A model generated the notes under the pieces. It worked only from the letters and a program-made list of their open reading frames with translations. It did not search any database and had not been told where the DNA came from. A program made the translations under genes and the position numbers. A stretch of DNA of 33,339 nt, taken from Ignavibacteriota bacterium. GTDB taxonomy: Bacteria > Bacteroidota > Ignavibacteria > Kapaibacteriales > UBA2268. Positions within the stretch are counted from its first letter, which is position 1; the number at the start of each line of letters is the position of its first letter. The stretch lies in assembly GCA_024636855.1 (NCBI GenBank), contig JAGXGG010000108.1, positions 1 through 33,339 of the forward strand. Direction: 5' to 3'. Shown piece after piece: positions 24,201 to 32,159 of this stretch.

Positions 24201-26817
24201 TCAGTTTACAGCTACATTCGGTAATATCAACGGTGCTTCAGTTGAGGAAATTGCTGACTTAGATGTTACGGTTTCGGGAGCAAAAGATGACACAGAAGAT
24301 ATTGGAAATACTATGACGCTTCAAACAATAGTTGATAAATTCAGCATTGATACAAAAGCACCAACATGTAGTACAATGACAAACAACAACCCAGACATTT
24401 ACGAAAATGATTTGGATGTAACAGTAACTGTAGTCTTCTCAGAAGCTATGTCTGCTAGTCCACTTCCTACATTCAATATAACTGGAACAACTAAACTAAC
24501 ACCGGGTGCAACTAATTGGACAAATCCAACTACATTCACTCAGGTATTTACACATACAGGATTTGAAGAAGAAACAACAGCTAGTTTCCCAATAGGTAAT
24601 ACACCTACTGATGCAGCTGGTAATCAATTAGCATCATCATCTTGTACTACAAGTGTAGCGATTGATACACGTAAACCAATTGTTCAGAATATTGTATTCT
24701 CAACTAATGATATTAATGAGAATACAACTACATTCTCTATTGATGTTACTTTTGATGAGAATATGGATAATGGTGTAACTCCTACAGCGGTAGTTAACAA
24801 TGTTAATGCAGCTACAATATTTACACCTCTAGGTTCATCTGGATGGGTTGGAAATGTTTATACATTTGACTATTCTGTAGCTGACTTAAATGTTAATGAA
24901 TTGGATGTTGATGTTAAAATAGAAAACGCAAAAGATGTGGCTGGTAACGTAATGGCTACTAAGACATCAGTTCAGACTTATGATATCGATCAAGTTGCTC
25001 CTGTTGGAACTATTGATTTAGCATCTAGTCAATCAGACCCTGCGTTCTTTGGTCCTATTAACTTTGCACTGACATTCAATGAAGATGTTACTGGATTAGT
25101 TGTTGGTGACTTAGTACTATCTGGTACTGCTGGAGCCACTACACTAAATCTAACTGGAAGTGGTTCAACTTATAATGTAGCAGTAACTGGTATGAGTACT
25201 ACAGGAACGGTTATTATTAATTTAGCTTCAAATAAAGTAATCGATGCAGCTGGAAATAATAATACTACAACAATACTTACAGACAACAGTGTTGATTACG
25301 AAATTACTGGGTTTACAACAGTAGGTATAGGTAGTGGAATTGAACCTACAACATTATCATCTTTAGTTGATACAGATGGTGAAGAAGTATTAAACTTCGA
25401 CTTTAAAGTAACAGATGATGGTTTAACTCCTCTAGTTGATGGATTAGCTACTAAGATAAAAAGTATAACAATTTCTCAAGGTAATGGTAATGACATTGGT
25501 AATTGGACTACTATCATAGCTGGTGCAAAATTAACTGATGGACCTAATACTGTTTATGCAACTACGATTAATTCAAATTCAATTATATTTAGTGGATTAG
25601 CAAACGGTGCAGGTCAAATTGGTGAAGTTGCAGATGATGCAAATAAAATATATACTTTGAAAGTATGGTTATCTTCATCACCTTCTGGTGAAATCGATAA
25701 TAAAAACTTAGCTTTCAAAGTAGATAGAACTTCATTTGACCATGATAATACAGGATCTTTATTCGTAAATGGTGCTGGACCCGTTGTTGAATCTGGTGAA
25801 ACTAAAAATGCGATTGAAGTTATTGCAACTAAGTTGTTATTTACAACTACACCAACTAGTACTGTAGTAAACACAAATACTACTTTCGTAGTAGATGCAA
25901 CAGATGAAAATGGTAATAGAGATGTTGATTATGGGCCTTCTACGGTTACTTTAACACCTAATTTATCTACGATATCCAATGGTAGTGGTAGCATGACTAG
26001 TGGTACACTAACGTTGAATACAGTTCAGTTTAGTACAGCATTTGAAAATGTTAATGTAACTGCTTCAAATAGTGGCGCTCTTACAAATGGAGTTAGTTCT
26101 GACTTCAACATTAAAGAAGCTGAACCAGCCTCAATTACTGGTTTGTCAATTAATCCTAGTAATTCTTCATTCGTAATTAACTTTATTAATCCAAGTAGTA
26201 AAAACACTTTGATTCTTGCTAAACAAACGAATAGCAAAATTATAAGTTATTCAAATGAAGCAGGTATGGATAATGAGACATCTTGGTCAGCAAATTCTTA
26301 TTATGGCTTATCATCAACTCCTTCAGATGCATCGACATTTGTTATTTATGCAGGTAGTGGTGTAAATACAATTACAATGACTGGTTTATTGAACAATCCT
26401 GAACGTAGATATTCAATAGTAGCTTATGCTTATGCTGGAGCTCTAAACTCAGGTGTTCAAAACTTTAATGAAACTGAAACTACTGCAAGCGATAGAACAC
26501 AACCGAAAGGGACTAATTATTCTGAAAATATAGCAAAAGGATTCAGTCTTGGTATTGATAATATCACTCCTCAACCTGCTAATCTGAATAATATTGTTTC
26601 ATTACAAGTTGAGACAATTGAAGATATGCCGTTGACATTAGAACTATATGATAGTAAAGGACAAAAAATGATGACATTATTTGAAGGAAGAGATTTCAGT
26701 GCTGGTGAAACTCCATTCGAGTTTAACTTAGCTAACACTATTTCTTCTGGTCAACATTTCTTACGATTAACTGGTAACGGTCACGTAGTGATTGCACCTA
26801 TGATGATTGTAAAATAG
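15280..26817 (+). CDS. Giant multi-Ig-domain secreted/surface protein with T9SS sorting domain
   Basis: 3,845 residues. A Sec signal (MSRFTRFILTLAVISIVSFV, cleavage near EIFA) leads into two FN3-like domains (about 30-150 and 155-262). Then come about 28 Ig-like modules of 95-125 residues (263-3340), joined by IDNTAP-type linkers, nearly all with a DxxGN turn near the end. Three subtypes are seen: 'SEAM' modules (TVTFSEAM...), paired-Cys modules (C...EAGCGTFDETD) and short GCGxD/SGxD modules. Residues about 3345-3520 are a different beta domain (SSLVDTDGEEVLNFDFKV). A Big_1-like domain (3517-3617) and an FN3-like domain (3618-3745) follow. The last 90 residues (NITPQPANLNNIVSLQVETI, LELYDSKGQKMMTL, GQHFLRLTGN, MMIVK) are a type A T9SS sorting domain. 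Likely an adhesin or surface-layer/matrix protein; no enzyme domain seen. Own promoter and terminator, so monocistronic. Confidence 0.93.
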   Translation: MSRFTRFILTLAVISIVSFVEIFAATAPSSQARYISFSNITANTVDITMVRGNGNNRIVVVSTTAITDTATFGVEYTDQGGSFTDGVSIITGSDDRVVDVLTGSQWQSTISNLSGGQTYYVKVFEYNKDGATPITAYNQGTGSNNPRSFTTAAGPVEPPTNLALVNPATATTADLSWADGNSPSDGFIFTLWVDQDGEGNGDETYEENSATVSPYVELDLGFTTGFDLTDLVGPSDYKYEVSAYIGNDDSESAYGYFYTPLDNTPPNVSSITLTDEANNGGANDNVIFEDDVNVTFTVTFSEAMKTWLTPTFAFSNTTGLTYVTGSWNNTVFTATFSVTDNNEYYANEDITITNAEDLAGNLITAGTNVAADVFTIDNVDGDLSLFEYATAGTNVDQPTCKSGVNGDVVEFEITLFEDGYNSGSVVNSNFVVEAEGQTNSNIITFSSTGTGGSATYLFTTTLNGTPSEDVYDITITFTDEAGNEVVQTETSVFSIDNTAPVLTIDDPITNAVVNDSKVIDFTVVEDGCGTDITEASVDGGSNWTTITDGNNTLGDIAEFGPLADGAFTLTLRTTDGAGNTDTETVDCEKDATAPLLSSIDISHATISTNDHGQTFTIDFNFNEPMDETVNPTITITGNSTISATPTLAGWTNSQKYSTTWGTIDAFTTPESNDDMDIVVSGAQDLAQDVANVMLQDNATGLNILDIDTEIPNVAFDDDGTTTPGDGSCVDGTEQLEITFSDDSPYSGVAYVIAKIDGYAGQYTAFSDGFTPYSPFLIIDLPSFSTVPDGSFDVLLIVSDNVGNLDTASRTYIKDVTGPVLSNLTVTSSSCVNNGLNKITFTFEGYDACSGFDETDVVATATTASNPTFVEKSGNGTSTVPYVFTYELDIADANGDYDITINADDNLGNATSPALTGTGVFTVDNTAPTLGAFTMVSSTCVNNGLERIEFTFTGYDEGCGTFDETNLSVSCTTATQPYFVDKTGTGTSGNPYVFTYKININDTEQGYDISAFATDAAGNISPNVSPAGDEFDVDNTAPVISALSVTPGCNNAGDVVDITFTITEAGCGTVDATNATVSGLPTGDGVLSAPTITGAGPYNFAYTYTIGSNDAEGTFTVLVDADDDAGNDATQVGSSPASDFSIDNTKPVFSAYTVTGAAGSCLKVGSTLEFTVDVVEAGCGTFDETDFNIGITPVPTNSLVADGSNPVSGSGTYKFTLLLDVLDTEGAYNLTFDGTDVAGNVADQYVPAGTEFTLDKTAPAFSAISISPSCIKGGSTATLTFTVTEAGCGTFNKDDITITDDVTTATNTWAYVSGSGAGVYTYQLPIVAGDPTGLVTVTIAATDDAGNTATPATPTFSIDNQGPVLSALTVTPSAAGGTTTSVDISFTVASNGCSSFDASSVVYTVTGPAALQSAITTPPVDQTGGVWRSTLAISNSDQSGNYHISVVAADELGNPSNTLDPAGVELVIDNTPPLVASQTVSKVLLNRADDDGLIDEFYIEVTYNEPLNTSIIPTLSYQIGADPTSPVAALTQISSAFVAASTTTIRYTYNLNKNSNLDMRGIGIIVDGARDVAGNNQSSANTKSNLFGIDFIAPYLQSLTVNNPANGVITDTTTTGLELVFDFSETMINTSAPTISFETGSVPNNATLAQILSTTAFPSISKWNLSDVYTAKFTINGTFGLETDDVAVGISNATDLAGNPFPGSNESQVFDVDTREPGCVSITMDPVAPTVIVADLDFDVSVKMDQTLDVGVTPTIAFTNSNANYSISGGVYTSSIDNTNDTYSFTVTHDGTQENVTETMSISGFKDTQGNPQAVACTTSFDVDTKLPEIVSITVSDDKICMDDNTDAYTIAIVFDEEMGATAPVLTYVSDQSAIFTGVTGGWTTTTINNDTYTFTSTLGLTAGVEAIDVDIQVSAAKDVLGNTMDADITSGVDKFSIDTKAPTVTGIAFNPIPSNAFGVNRSNIGAGGFNVVVTYDEAMSSLPAPNIAFTPGTTNSGTVGAALAVGTGSWTSTNVYTQPYTVNNAIVDIEDLTATVTLAADACGNVQASSTPVTTFAIDLIAPTCEGIAAEYSVIYEGQLLQEVYIDFSEEMSTSVTPTIKFANSSAFNITPNFWLNTNTDYKFTAVHSGAQEEIDPETVSLDIVTTTPTDLAGNPILVATCSDDFEIDTKKPTVESVAFTPTKVIGSTTTFSVAVEFNEDMGATVPTLAFSAGAAAFTPAASGWAGNTYTFNYTVADEDVEETGVTVTINTAEDIAGNVMAAHTSSETFNVDQVEPTIVSLSVSDALINKAEANNGSYTFTAAATFNEAMNTSANPTIAFSPDVTSGSASLTLQAGTNPAWSVGNTVATWTYTASDQSVAIQDIDITITGGEDACGNATDYTSPTGVFADKFSIDTENPTIAFDGSTPGISDCVNGTEAIEFTANDGSGFSGIDEVQGRVNGGTFAACTTGVLINELDGWPGTDGSITVELKALDLAGNTTTITRAYTADVTAPVISLVNFANTCVTTGDVINISFTITETGCGTILANNIDVSGFPNGNGVLSQLTITGNSPYVVTATYTVGSTDAQGVYDITFDVTDDAGNDATPSVNNSAFTIDKTAPSYSVNTPPTPTCTNKNTNVQLVINSDDDTFGCGSYGASNITASTNLGAATVTGTGPYVITVDLSGTDNTDDDLYNIDIVMTDAAGNVNNQTITNAFTLDNTAPALSNLNVTSATCLNDGSEKLVITFEVEEEGCGSFSSSNLTVTTGLFDDSSPTITNTGTGTNADPYIFTYKFDIDNGNGDADGDYDITVDANDAAGNNSTQLSPIGVEFTVDNTDPDIAFDEPLTGATVNGSKEILYTADDNDGCGIDYTEVRINSGTWVAISSSGNYLGDLSEFNSLGDVGFTLNIRSFDIVGNMGTSSVSLTKDATAPTVTSVTPSDALISIADGGSPFTVAVNFIEGMDQTVDPTVTLTANGTVANTNTGGSWTSSTQFTATFGNINGASVEEIADLDVTVSGAKDDTEDIGNTMTLQTIVDKFSIDTKAPTCSTMTNNNPDIYENDLDVTVTVVFSEAMSASPLPTFNITGTTKLTPGATNWTNPTTFTQVFTHTGFEEETTASFPIGNTPTDAAGNQLASSSCTTSVAIDTRKPIVQNIVFSTNDINENTTTFSIDVTFDENMDNGVTPTAVVNNVNAATIFTPLGSSGWVGNVYTFDYSVADLNVNELDVDVKIENAKDVAGNVMATKTSVQTYDIDQVAPVGTIDLASSQSDPAFFGPINFALTFNEDVTGLVVGDLVLSGTAGATTLNLTGSGSTYNVAVTGMSTTGTVIINLASNKVIDAAGNNNTTTILTDNSVDYEITGFTTVGIGSGIEPTTLSSLVDTDGEEVLNFDFKVTDDGLTPLVDGLATKIKSITISQGNGNDIGNWTTIIAGAKLTDGPNTVYATTINSNSIIFSGLANGAGQIGEVADDANKIYTLKVWLSSSPSGEIDNKNLAFKVDRTSFDHDNTGSLFVNGAGPVVESGETKNAIEVIATKLLFTTTPTSTVVNTNTTFVVDATDENGNRDVDYGPSTVTLTPNLSTISNGSGSMTSGTLTLNTVQFSTAFENVNVTASNSGALTNGVSSDFNIKEAEPASITGLSINPSNSSFVINFINPSSKNTLILAKQTNSKIISYSNEAGMDNETSWSANSYYGLSSTPSDASTFVIYAGSGVNTITMTGLLNNPERRYSIVAYAYAGALNSGVQNFNETETTASDRTQPKGTNYSENIAKGFSLGIDNITPQPANLNNIVSLQVETIEDMPLTLELYDSKGQKMMTLFEGRDFSAGETPFEFNLANTISSGQHFLRLTGNGHVVIAPMMIVK

Positions 26818-26841
26818 TCTAATCTATTATAATTAATATTC

Positions 26842-26877
26842 AAAAACCCCGGTATTTTATATCGGGGTTTTTTATTT
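26842..26877 (+). terminator. Intrinsic terminator of the giant gene
   Basis: 10-bp stem AAAAACCCCG (26842-26851) / CGGGGTTTTT (26863-26872), extendable inward by three more pairs to a 5-nt loop, followed by a T run. It starts 24 nt after the stop codon and separates the giant gene from the S41 peptidase. Confidence 0.9.
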
Positions 26878-26918
26878 TGTATATCTTTATTCGTTCAAAT
26901 TCGTATATATCAGATATG

Positions 26919-28481
26919 ATGAAAATAATCTTATTAATACTTTTAGTTTCAACAAATTGCTTTGCTGCAATACCAGATTCTGTAACTAAAGATATAAATG
27001 CACAGTTAGAGAAGTTTAAAACCCTACTTGAGTTTTCTTATGTTTATCATAAAGATAGCATTGATTTAGACGATAAGTCAGAAGCTGCCTTAAAAGCATA
27101 TATGCAAGCACTTGATGACAAGTCATACTATTTCCCTGAGGAACAGTACAGGACACTTAAAGAGTCTAATACAGGTATAAGAAAGTCATTAGGAATAACC
27201 CAAATAGTATTTGCAGACACTAGTTATATTTTTAGAGTAGAAGAAGGTAGCTCAGCTGATTCGAATGGTGTCCGACCTGGATGGAGAATATTATCAGTTG
27301 ACGATAAAAACACTATAAAAATGGATGAATCAAGTATTAACGAAATAATAAATGATACATCTCTAGTAACGACTAATATTAAATTTCTAGACTTAGATGG
27401 TGTAATCCAAAATAATAGTTTGTATAATTCTCCTCACGTTACTTCATCTATCGATGTATCATTTATGTATAATGATAGTATTGGTTATATAAAATCACTA
27501 AAATTCACTGAAGATGCAGGTAATGAATTCGAGAAAGTAATTGGGCAATTCCCTAAGTCCATCAAAGGTCTAGTAATAGATTTAGAGAATAACCCGGGTG
27601 GTGTTCTAACCGCAATAGCAGATGTTATTTCATTATTTTTACCCGAAGGTAAACAAGTTATAAAGACAAAATCCAAACATCCTGATTTTTACTACGATGT
27701 AAAATCAAAAAAATATGGTCCATTTATTGGTCTGCCAATCGTATTAATAGTAAATGAAGAGACTGCATCTGCTGCGGAGTTATTTGCAGGAGCTGTGCAA
27801 GATTATGATTTGGGTATAGTGATAGGACAGAGAACATATGGGAAAGGAACTTTGCAGAAACATTGGGAATTCAAAGACTGTAGTGCATTCCGAGTAACAG
27901 TAGGGGAGTACGTTACTCCATTGGGTAGAAAAGTTCAGAAAGAATCTGTTAATGCTTTTGATAACTCTAACCAAACTCTAGATGAGAACTTGAACAATCA
28001 GCTAAAAAATATGACAATCCCGAAAGACGTTTCAATTATAAAAAGTACTAAAGGAAGAACTCTAATTTCAATAGGTGGGATAATGCCTGATTCAGTTCTA
28101 AATAAAAAAGAACCTAGAACTAAGCTTACAGAAGTTGCTATACAGAAAAGAGTATTACTAAGAACTGCATTTGAAATATTTATAAGTGAAGGTAAGTCAG
28201 TACTTAGCTTGTACCCAGATTTTCTAAAATATTCAAAAGATTTTATATTTAACAACACAATAATTGACAGAATTAAAAAGAATCTATTGTTGGCGTCTTT
28301 ACAAAATGATGATATGTTTGAGAAGGACAAAGATATTATGATTGGAATAGTAAAAGCAAGATTGGGACAGCTTCTATTTAGTGATGAGGCTTATTATTCG
28401 ACTGAAGCATATGAAAGTCAAGAAGTCCAAAAAGCAATTATATCAATTAAAGATGCAGAATATTTAGTTAGGCAAGAATAA
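26919..28481 (+). CDS. S41-family C-terminal processing peptidase
   Basis: 520 residues from the second of two adjacent ATGs (26916, 26919). MKIILLILLVSTNCFAA is a signal peptide, so the enzyme acts in the periplasm. An N-terminal helical region (about 18-90, MQALDDKSYYFPEEQYRTL) leads to a PDZ domain (about 95-165, VEEGSSADSNGVRPGWRILS). The S41 core follows: GLVIDLENNPGGVLTAIADV, then EETASAAELFAGAVQDY with Ser284 and TYGKGTLQ with Lys309. The Ser-Lys spacing of 25 is that of CtpA-type proteases. A C-terminal helical tail of about 150 residues follows. These proteases trim or degrade envelope proteins from the C-terminus. Its location after the T9SS cargo gene may be chance, as a strong terminator separates them. 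The zinc transporter follows after 43 nt. Confidence 0.92.
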   Translation: MKIILLILLVSTNCFAAIPDSVTKDINAQLEKFKTLLEFSYVYHKDSIDLDDKSEAALKAYMQALDDKSYYFPEEQYRTLKESNTGIRKSLGITQIVFADTSYIFRVEEGSSADSNGVRPGWRILSVDDKNTIKMDESSINEIINDTSLVTTNIKFLDLDGVIQNNSLYNSPHVTSSIDVSFMYNDSIGYIKSLKFTEDAGNEFEKVIGQFPKSIKGLVIDLENNPGGVLTAIADVISLFLPEGKQVIKTKSKHPDFYYDVKSKKYGPFIGLPIVLIVNEETASAAELFAGAVQDYDLGIVIGQRTYGKGTLQKHWEFKDCSAFRVTVGEYVTPLGRKVQKESVNAFDNSNQTLDENLNNQLKNMTIPKDVSIIKSTKGRTLISIGGIMPDSVLNKKEPRTKLTEVAIQKRVLLRTAFEIFISEGKSVLSLYPDFLKYSKDFIFNNTIIDRIKKNLLLASLQNDDMFEKDKDIMIGIVKARLGQLLFSDEAYYSTEAYESQEVQKAIISIKDAEYLVRQE

Positions 28482-28524
28482 ATTATTTAATTTGGTATTC
28501 ATAACAACAATTATTTTAATCTAA

Positions 28525-29337
28525 ATGTCTGAAAACGTATTATTTGCTTTTTTACTTACTTCCTTTGCCGGACTTTCAACTGGTATAGGTAGTGCAATTG
28601 GTTTTTTCTCTAAGAAAACAAATAAAGCTTTTTTAGCAGCTACACTCGGCTTTTCTGCTGGAGCGATGATTTATGTTAGCTTTGTTGAGATATTTGCGAA
28701 ATCAAAAATTGCACTTTCACATGTTTATGGTGAATATTGGGCTAATTGGTACACAGCAGGATCATTTTTCTTAGGTGTCCTAGTAATACTCATTATTGAT
28801 AGATTAATCCCTTCATATGAGAATCCTCATGAACCCCATAAGGTTGAAGAGATGGATTCACTTACTGCCTCAGAAATAGAGAGTCGAAAGTTAAAGAGAA
28901 TGGGTACATTTACTGCTTTAGCTATTGCTATACACAATTTCCCTGAGGGTTTGGCTACATTCACGGCTGCACTTTCGGACCCCAACCTAGGTATTTCAAT
29001 TGCTATTGCAATTGCTATTCACAATATACCTGAAGGTATTGCTGTATCTGTACCTATATATTTCTCTACAGGAAGTAGAAAAAAAGCATTTTGGTATTCT
29101 TTCGCTACTGGACTCACCGAGCCAATTGGTGCTTTGATTGGATATGTACTTCTAAAAGACTTATTCAATGATGTTACGTTCGGTATTCTATTTGGCGCAG
29201 TTGGTGGGATCATGGTCTTTATAGCCGTCGATGAGCTCATACCAACAGCAAAAAGATATGATCTAGGACATAAGGCTATTTATGGATTAGTTGCTGGTAT
29301 GATGGTAATGGCTTTGAGTTTATTGCTTTTCATTTAG
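28525..29337 (+). CDS. zupT: ZIP-family zinc transporter (ZupT type)
   Basis: 270 residues, about eight transmembrane helices, inner membrane. Helices four and five carry the ZIP metal site: AIHNFPEGLATF (His137, Asn138, Glu141) and AIHNIPEGIAVSVPIYF (His166, Asn167, Glu170). The cytoplasmic loop between helices three and four (about 97-125) has the short His-containing stretch ENPHEPHKVEE. Length and the double HNxPEG motif are those of bacterial ZupT, which imports zinc and other divalent metals. It starts 43 nt after the peptidase gene on the same strand and may be co-transcribed. No Zur-like operator was recognised. Confidence 0.93.
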   Translation: MSENVLFAFLLTSFAGLSTGIGSAIGFFSKKTNKAFLAATLGFSAGAMIYVSFVEIFAKSKIALSHVYGEYWANWYTAGSFFLGVLVILIIDRLIPSYENPHEPHKVEEMDSLTASEIESRKLKRMGTFTALAIAIHNFPEGLATFTAALSDPNLGISIAIAIAIHNIPEGIAVSVPIYFSTGSRKKAFWYSFATGLTEPIGALIGYVLLKDLFNDVTFGILFGAVGGIMVFIAVDELIPTAKRYDLGHKAIYGLVAGMMVMALSLLLFI

Positions 29338-29495
29338 TATCTTTAAAACATAATATTTATTGCCTGAAAATTTCAATTTTTTTTCTCCTTCAATGATACT
29401 CTAATTCAAACATTTATACAAACTAAATACACGCTTAACATTTTCTTTGTAAAAATAATTTTAAGATGACTATTTTTTTAGTTATTTTCTTACTT

Positions 29496-32117
29496 ATGAA
29501 TAATGCTAAATCATATTTAATAAAAAACTTTGGATATAGTGATTTCCGACCTGGTCAAGAAGAAATTATTAATTCAATATTAGATGGTAAAGATACACTA
29601 GCTATAATGCCTACGGGTGGTGGTAAGTCTATTTGTTATCAAATACCTGCTTTGGTACTCGAGGGTACTGCTATTATTATTTCCCCTTTGATATCTTTAA
29701 TGAAAGACCAAGTTGATGTACTAAAATCAAAAGGTATCAGTGCCGAAAGTATTAACAGCTTGATGTCCGTAAGGGAAGTCAACGAAATATTAGATAACGC
29801 GACAGAAGGCAAATACAAAATGCTTTACATTGCACCAGAGAGATTGCAAACAAAAAGATTTGCAGATATATTCTCGCAAATTCCAATTTCATTTATTGCT
29901 GTTGACGAAGCACATTGTATAAGTGAATGGGGTCATGATTTCAGACCAGCATATTTAAAAATTCCTCAAGCATTAGGTGCTTATAGGGATTATCCGATTG
30001 CTGCATTTACAGCTACAGCTACGAAAGAAGTGCAGAATGATATTGCAATAAATCTAAAGCTAGATACAGCTAATAAATTTATAAAAGGGTTTGACAGACC
30101 GAACTTAACATATATAACTAAAACTACAGAAGACAAAGTTCAAACGTGCCTTGATATAATAAAAAGTAGTGGTAATGACTCTACTATTATATATGCAGGA
30201 ACAAGAAAAAGAGTTGAAGAGTTCTATGAAGCTCTAAAACTAGAAAATATCGAAATAGATATGTATCATGCTGGTTTACCAGATGATTATAGAACTGAAT
30301 CACAGGAAAAGTTTTTCAATGGTAAAATAAAAACAATTATTGCTACCAATGCCTTTGGTATGGGTATCGATAAAGAGAACGTTAGAAATGTGATTCACGT
30401 TGATTTACCAGGTACTATTGAAGCATATTACCAAGAGGCTGGCCGTGCGGGTCGTGATGGTAAACCTTCGAATTGTATATTATTATATCATCCAGGTGAT
30501 ATAACTTTACAAGAATTTTTTATTGATGTTTCTTACCCTGCGGTAGAACAGATTAACAGAGTTTATACTACTCTTTATAAAAAAGCAGGAGTAGAAATGG
30601 GGGAGTATGCACACGAGCCATTAGACGTTAGCTCAGCACTAATTGCTGCTTATCTTAGTATAACTCAAAAAACAGTTTCTGCAGTTCTAAAATTCTTACG
30701 TAATCATGGAGTAATATCTAACTCTAAGTATTTTTCTAAAGCAACTATCAAGTTTCTTTCGGATAGAGATAGACTGATGGAATATTATAATCTATTACCC
30801 GACTGGCTGAAACTTCCTACAGAATCTATATTTAGATCTGCTGATACATCGACTAATAGTACTTATCAACATATTGACCCTCTTGAAATTGCTCAAAAGC
30901 ATGGTATAATTGCTGATAATATTATAAAAGCAATTAATAAACTTGCATTCGATGGACATATTGAATATAATCCTGAAGCTAATAAAAGTGGTATTTATCT
31001 CATCATGGAAAAAATGCGTTTCGAAGATTTACCAATAGACTTCGAAGAACACGCTAGAAGAAGAGAGTTTGCGAATCAAAAGCTCGAATATATGAAGCAG
31101 TATGCTGAAACGGATTCCTGTAAACGTAATTTCATTCTCAATTATTTCCAAGATGTTAATGTTGATTCTGATTGTGGTAGGTGTACTTCTTGCCTTATAC
31201 CTAAATCTGTAAAAAAACTGAATGATGAGAAAAAGGAATACATAAATATTAGAATAATTGATTCACTCCAAGAGATAGATAGCAAATTTGGTAAGACTAT
31301 TATAAGGCATTTTTTGGCAGGTAAAGCTACACAAAAAGTTCAGAAATTCGAATTAGAGAATTTGAATATGTTTGGTTGTCTATCAGATTACTCAGATGCT
31401 GAAGTAAAAGAATATCTAGATTCGGCTATTTCTAACAATTATATAGCTGTAAGTAGAAATAGATTTCCTGTACTCTCTGTAACTGAGAAGGGATATAAAC
31501 TAGTTGGAAGGAAGCTTAATGAACAACTTGATAAAATCAAATCGGAACATAATTACTCTGATGAACTATATTCAAGATTACATGATTTAAGAAAAGTAAT
31601 TTCAATGAAAGAAAAAATCAGTGAAGAGAGAATAATATCACAAGATTTATTAATGAAGTTGAGTTCGGATTCACCAAAAAATATTCTTGAACTTCGCAAA
31701 TTAAAAGGCTATAATATAGACTTTGTTCGACATCATGGCTCTGAATTCGTTGCCATAATAAATGATTATTACCAAAATACTCCTTTAGAAGAAAACGAAG
31801 AACCTGAGGTTACAGAAATGACAAAAAGGATAGTGGTTTTATTTCAAAAGAATATATCAATAGATGAAATTGCTGACAGATTAGATTTGAGTGATAAAGA
31901 AATAGTTAATAATTTGATATTAGCTATAGATAATGAAATTGATGTAGATATGAGCTCTCATGTATCTGAATCTAAGTATGAAGAGATTTTAGATTTAGTA
32001 GAAGAGAATCCAAATGTTTCTGCTGCAAAAGCTAGAGATGAGTTGGGACCAATTTTAGAGTACAACTTATTTAAAGTTGCTTTAGCGAAAGCCAAGAACG
32101 AGTTAGAATATAATTAA
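29496..32117 (+). CDS. recQ: ATP-dependent DNA helicase RecQ
   Basis: 873 residues. I prefer the ATG at 29496 over 29466 because NNAKSYLIKNFGYSDFRPGQ is the normal RecQ start; the upstream ten codons are an unexplained hydrophobic stretch. Helicase motifs: Walker A MPTGGGKS (38-45), SPLISLMKDQV, DEAH at 137-140 in VDEAHCISEWGHDFRPAY, AFTATAT, and motif VI QEAGRAGRDGKPS. The zinc site is Cys542, Cys560, Cys563, Cys566. RQC winged-helix and HRDC-like regions (YSRLHDLRKVISMKEKIS) follow. The last 100 residues (ISIDEIADRLDLSDKEIVNN) look like the helix-turn-helix tail seen on longer RecQ proteins. Role: 3'-5' unwinding in recombination and fork repair. Stands alone between 158-nt and 42-nt gaps. 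Confidence 0.96.
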   Translation: MNNAKSYLIKNFGYSDFRPGQEEIINSILDGKDTLAIMPTGGGKSICYQIPALVLEGTAIIISPLISLMKDQVDVLKSKGISAESINSLMSVREVNEILDNATEGKYKMLYIAPERLQTKRFADIFSQIPISFIAVDEAHCISEWGHDFRPAYLKIPQALGAYRDYPIAAFTATATKEVQNDIAINLKLDTANKFIKGFDRPNLTYITKTTEDKVQTCLDIIKSSGNDSTIIYAGTRKRVEEFYEALKLENIEIDMYHAGLPDDYRTESQEKFFNGKIKTIIATNAFGMGIDKENVRNVIHVDLPGTIEAYYQEAGRAGRDGKPSNCILLYHPGDITLQEFFIDVSYPAVEQINRVYTTLYKKAGVEMGEYAHEPLDVSSALIAAYLSITQKTVSAVLKFLRNHGVISNSKYFSKATIKFLSDRDRLMEYYNLLPDWLKLPTESIFRSADTSTNSTYQHIDPLEIAQKHGIIADNIIKAINKLAFDGHIEYNPEANKSGIYLIMEKMRFEDLPIDFEEHARRREFANQKLEYMKQYAETDSCKRNFILNYFQDVNVDSDCGRCTSCLIPKSVKKLNDEKKEYINIRIIDSLQEIDSKFGKTIIRHFLAGKATQKVQKFELENLNMFGCLSDYSDAEVKEYLDSAISNNYIAVSRNRFPVLSVTEKGYKLVGRKLNEQLDKIKSEHNYSDELYSRLHDLRKVISMKEKISEERIISQDLLMKLSSDSPKNILELRKLKGYNIDFVRHHGSEFVAIINDYYQNTPLEENEEPEVTEMTKRIVVLFQKNISIDEIADRLDLSDKEIVNNLILAIDNEIDVDMSSHVSESKYEEILDLVEENPNVSAAKARDELGPILEYNLFKVALAKAKNELEYN

Positions 32118-32126
32118 TAAAATCTG

Positions 32127-32134
32127 TAATTTTG
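32127..32134 (+). promoter_or_regulatory. Candidate -7 promoter box for the PH-like gene and pheS
   Basis: TAATTTTG, exact TAnnTTTG, 25 nt before the ATG at 32160. No good TTTG at the right distance upstream, where recQ ends. Confidence 0.4.
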
Positions 32135-32159
32135 ATTTTTCAAAGATTGCAACTAGCTG

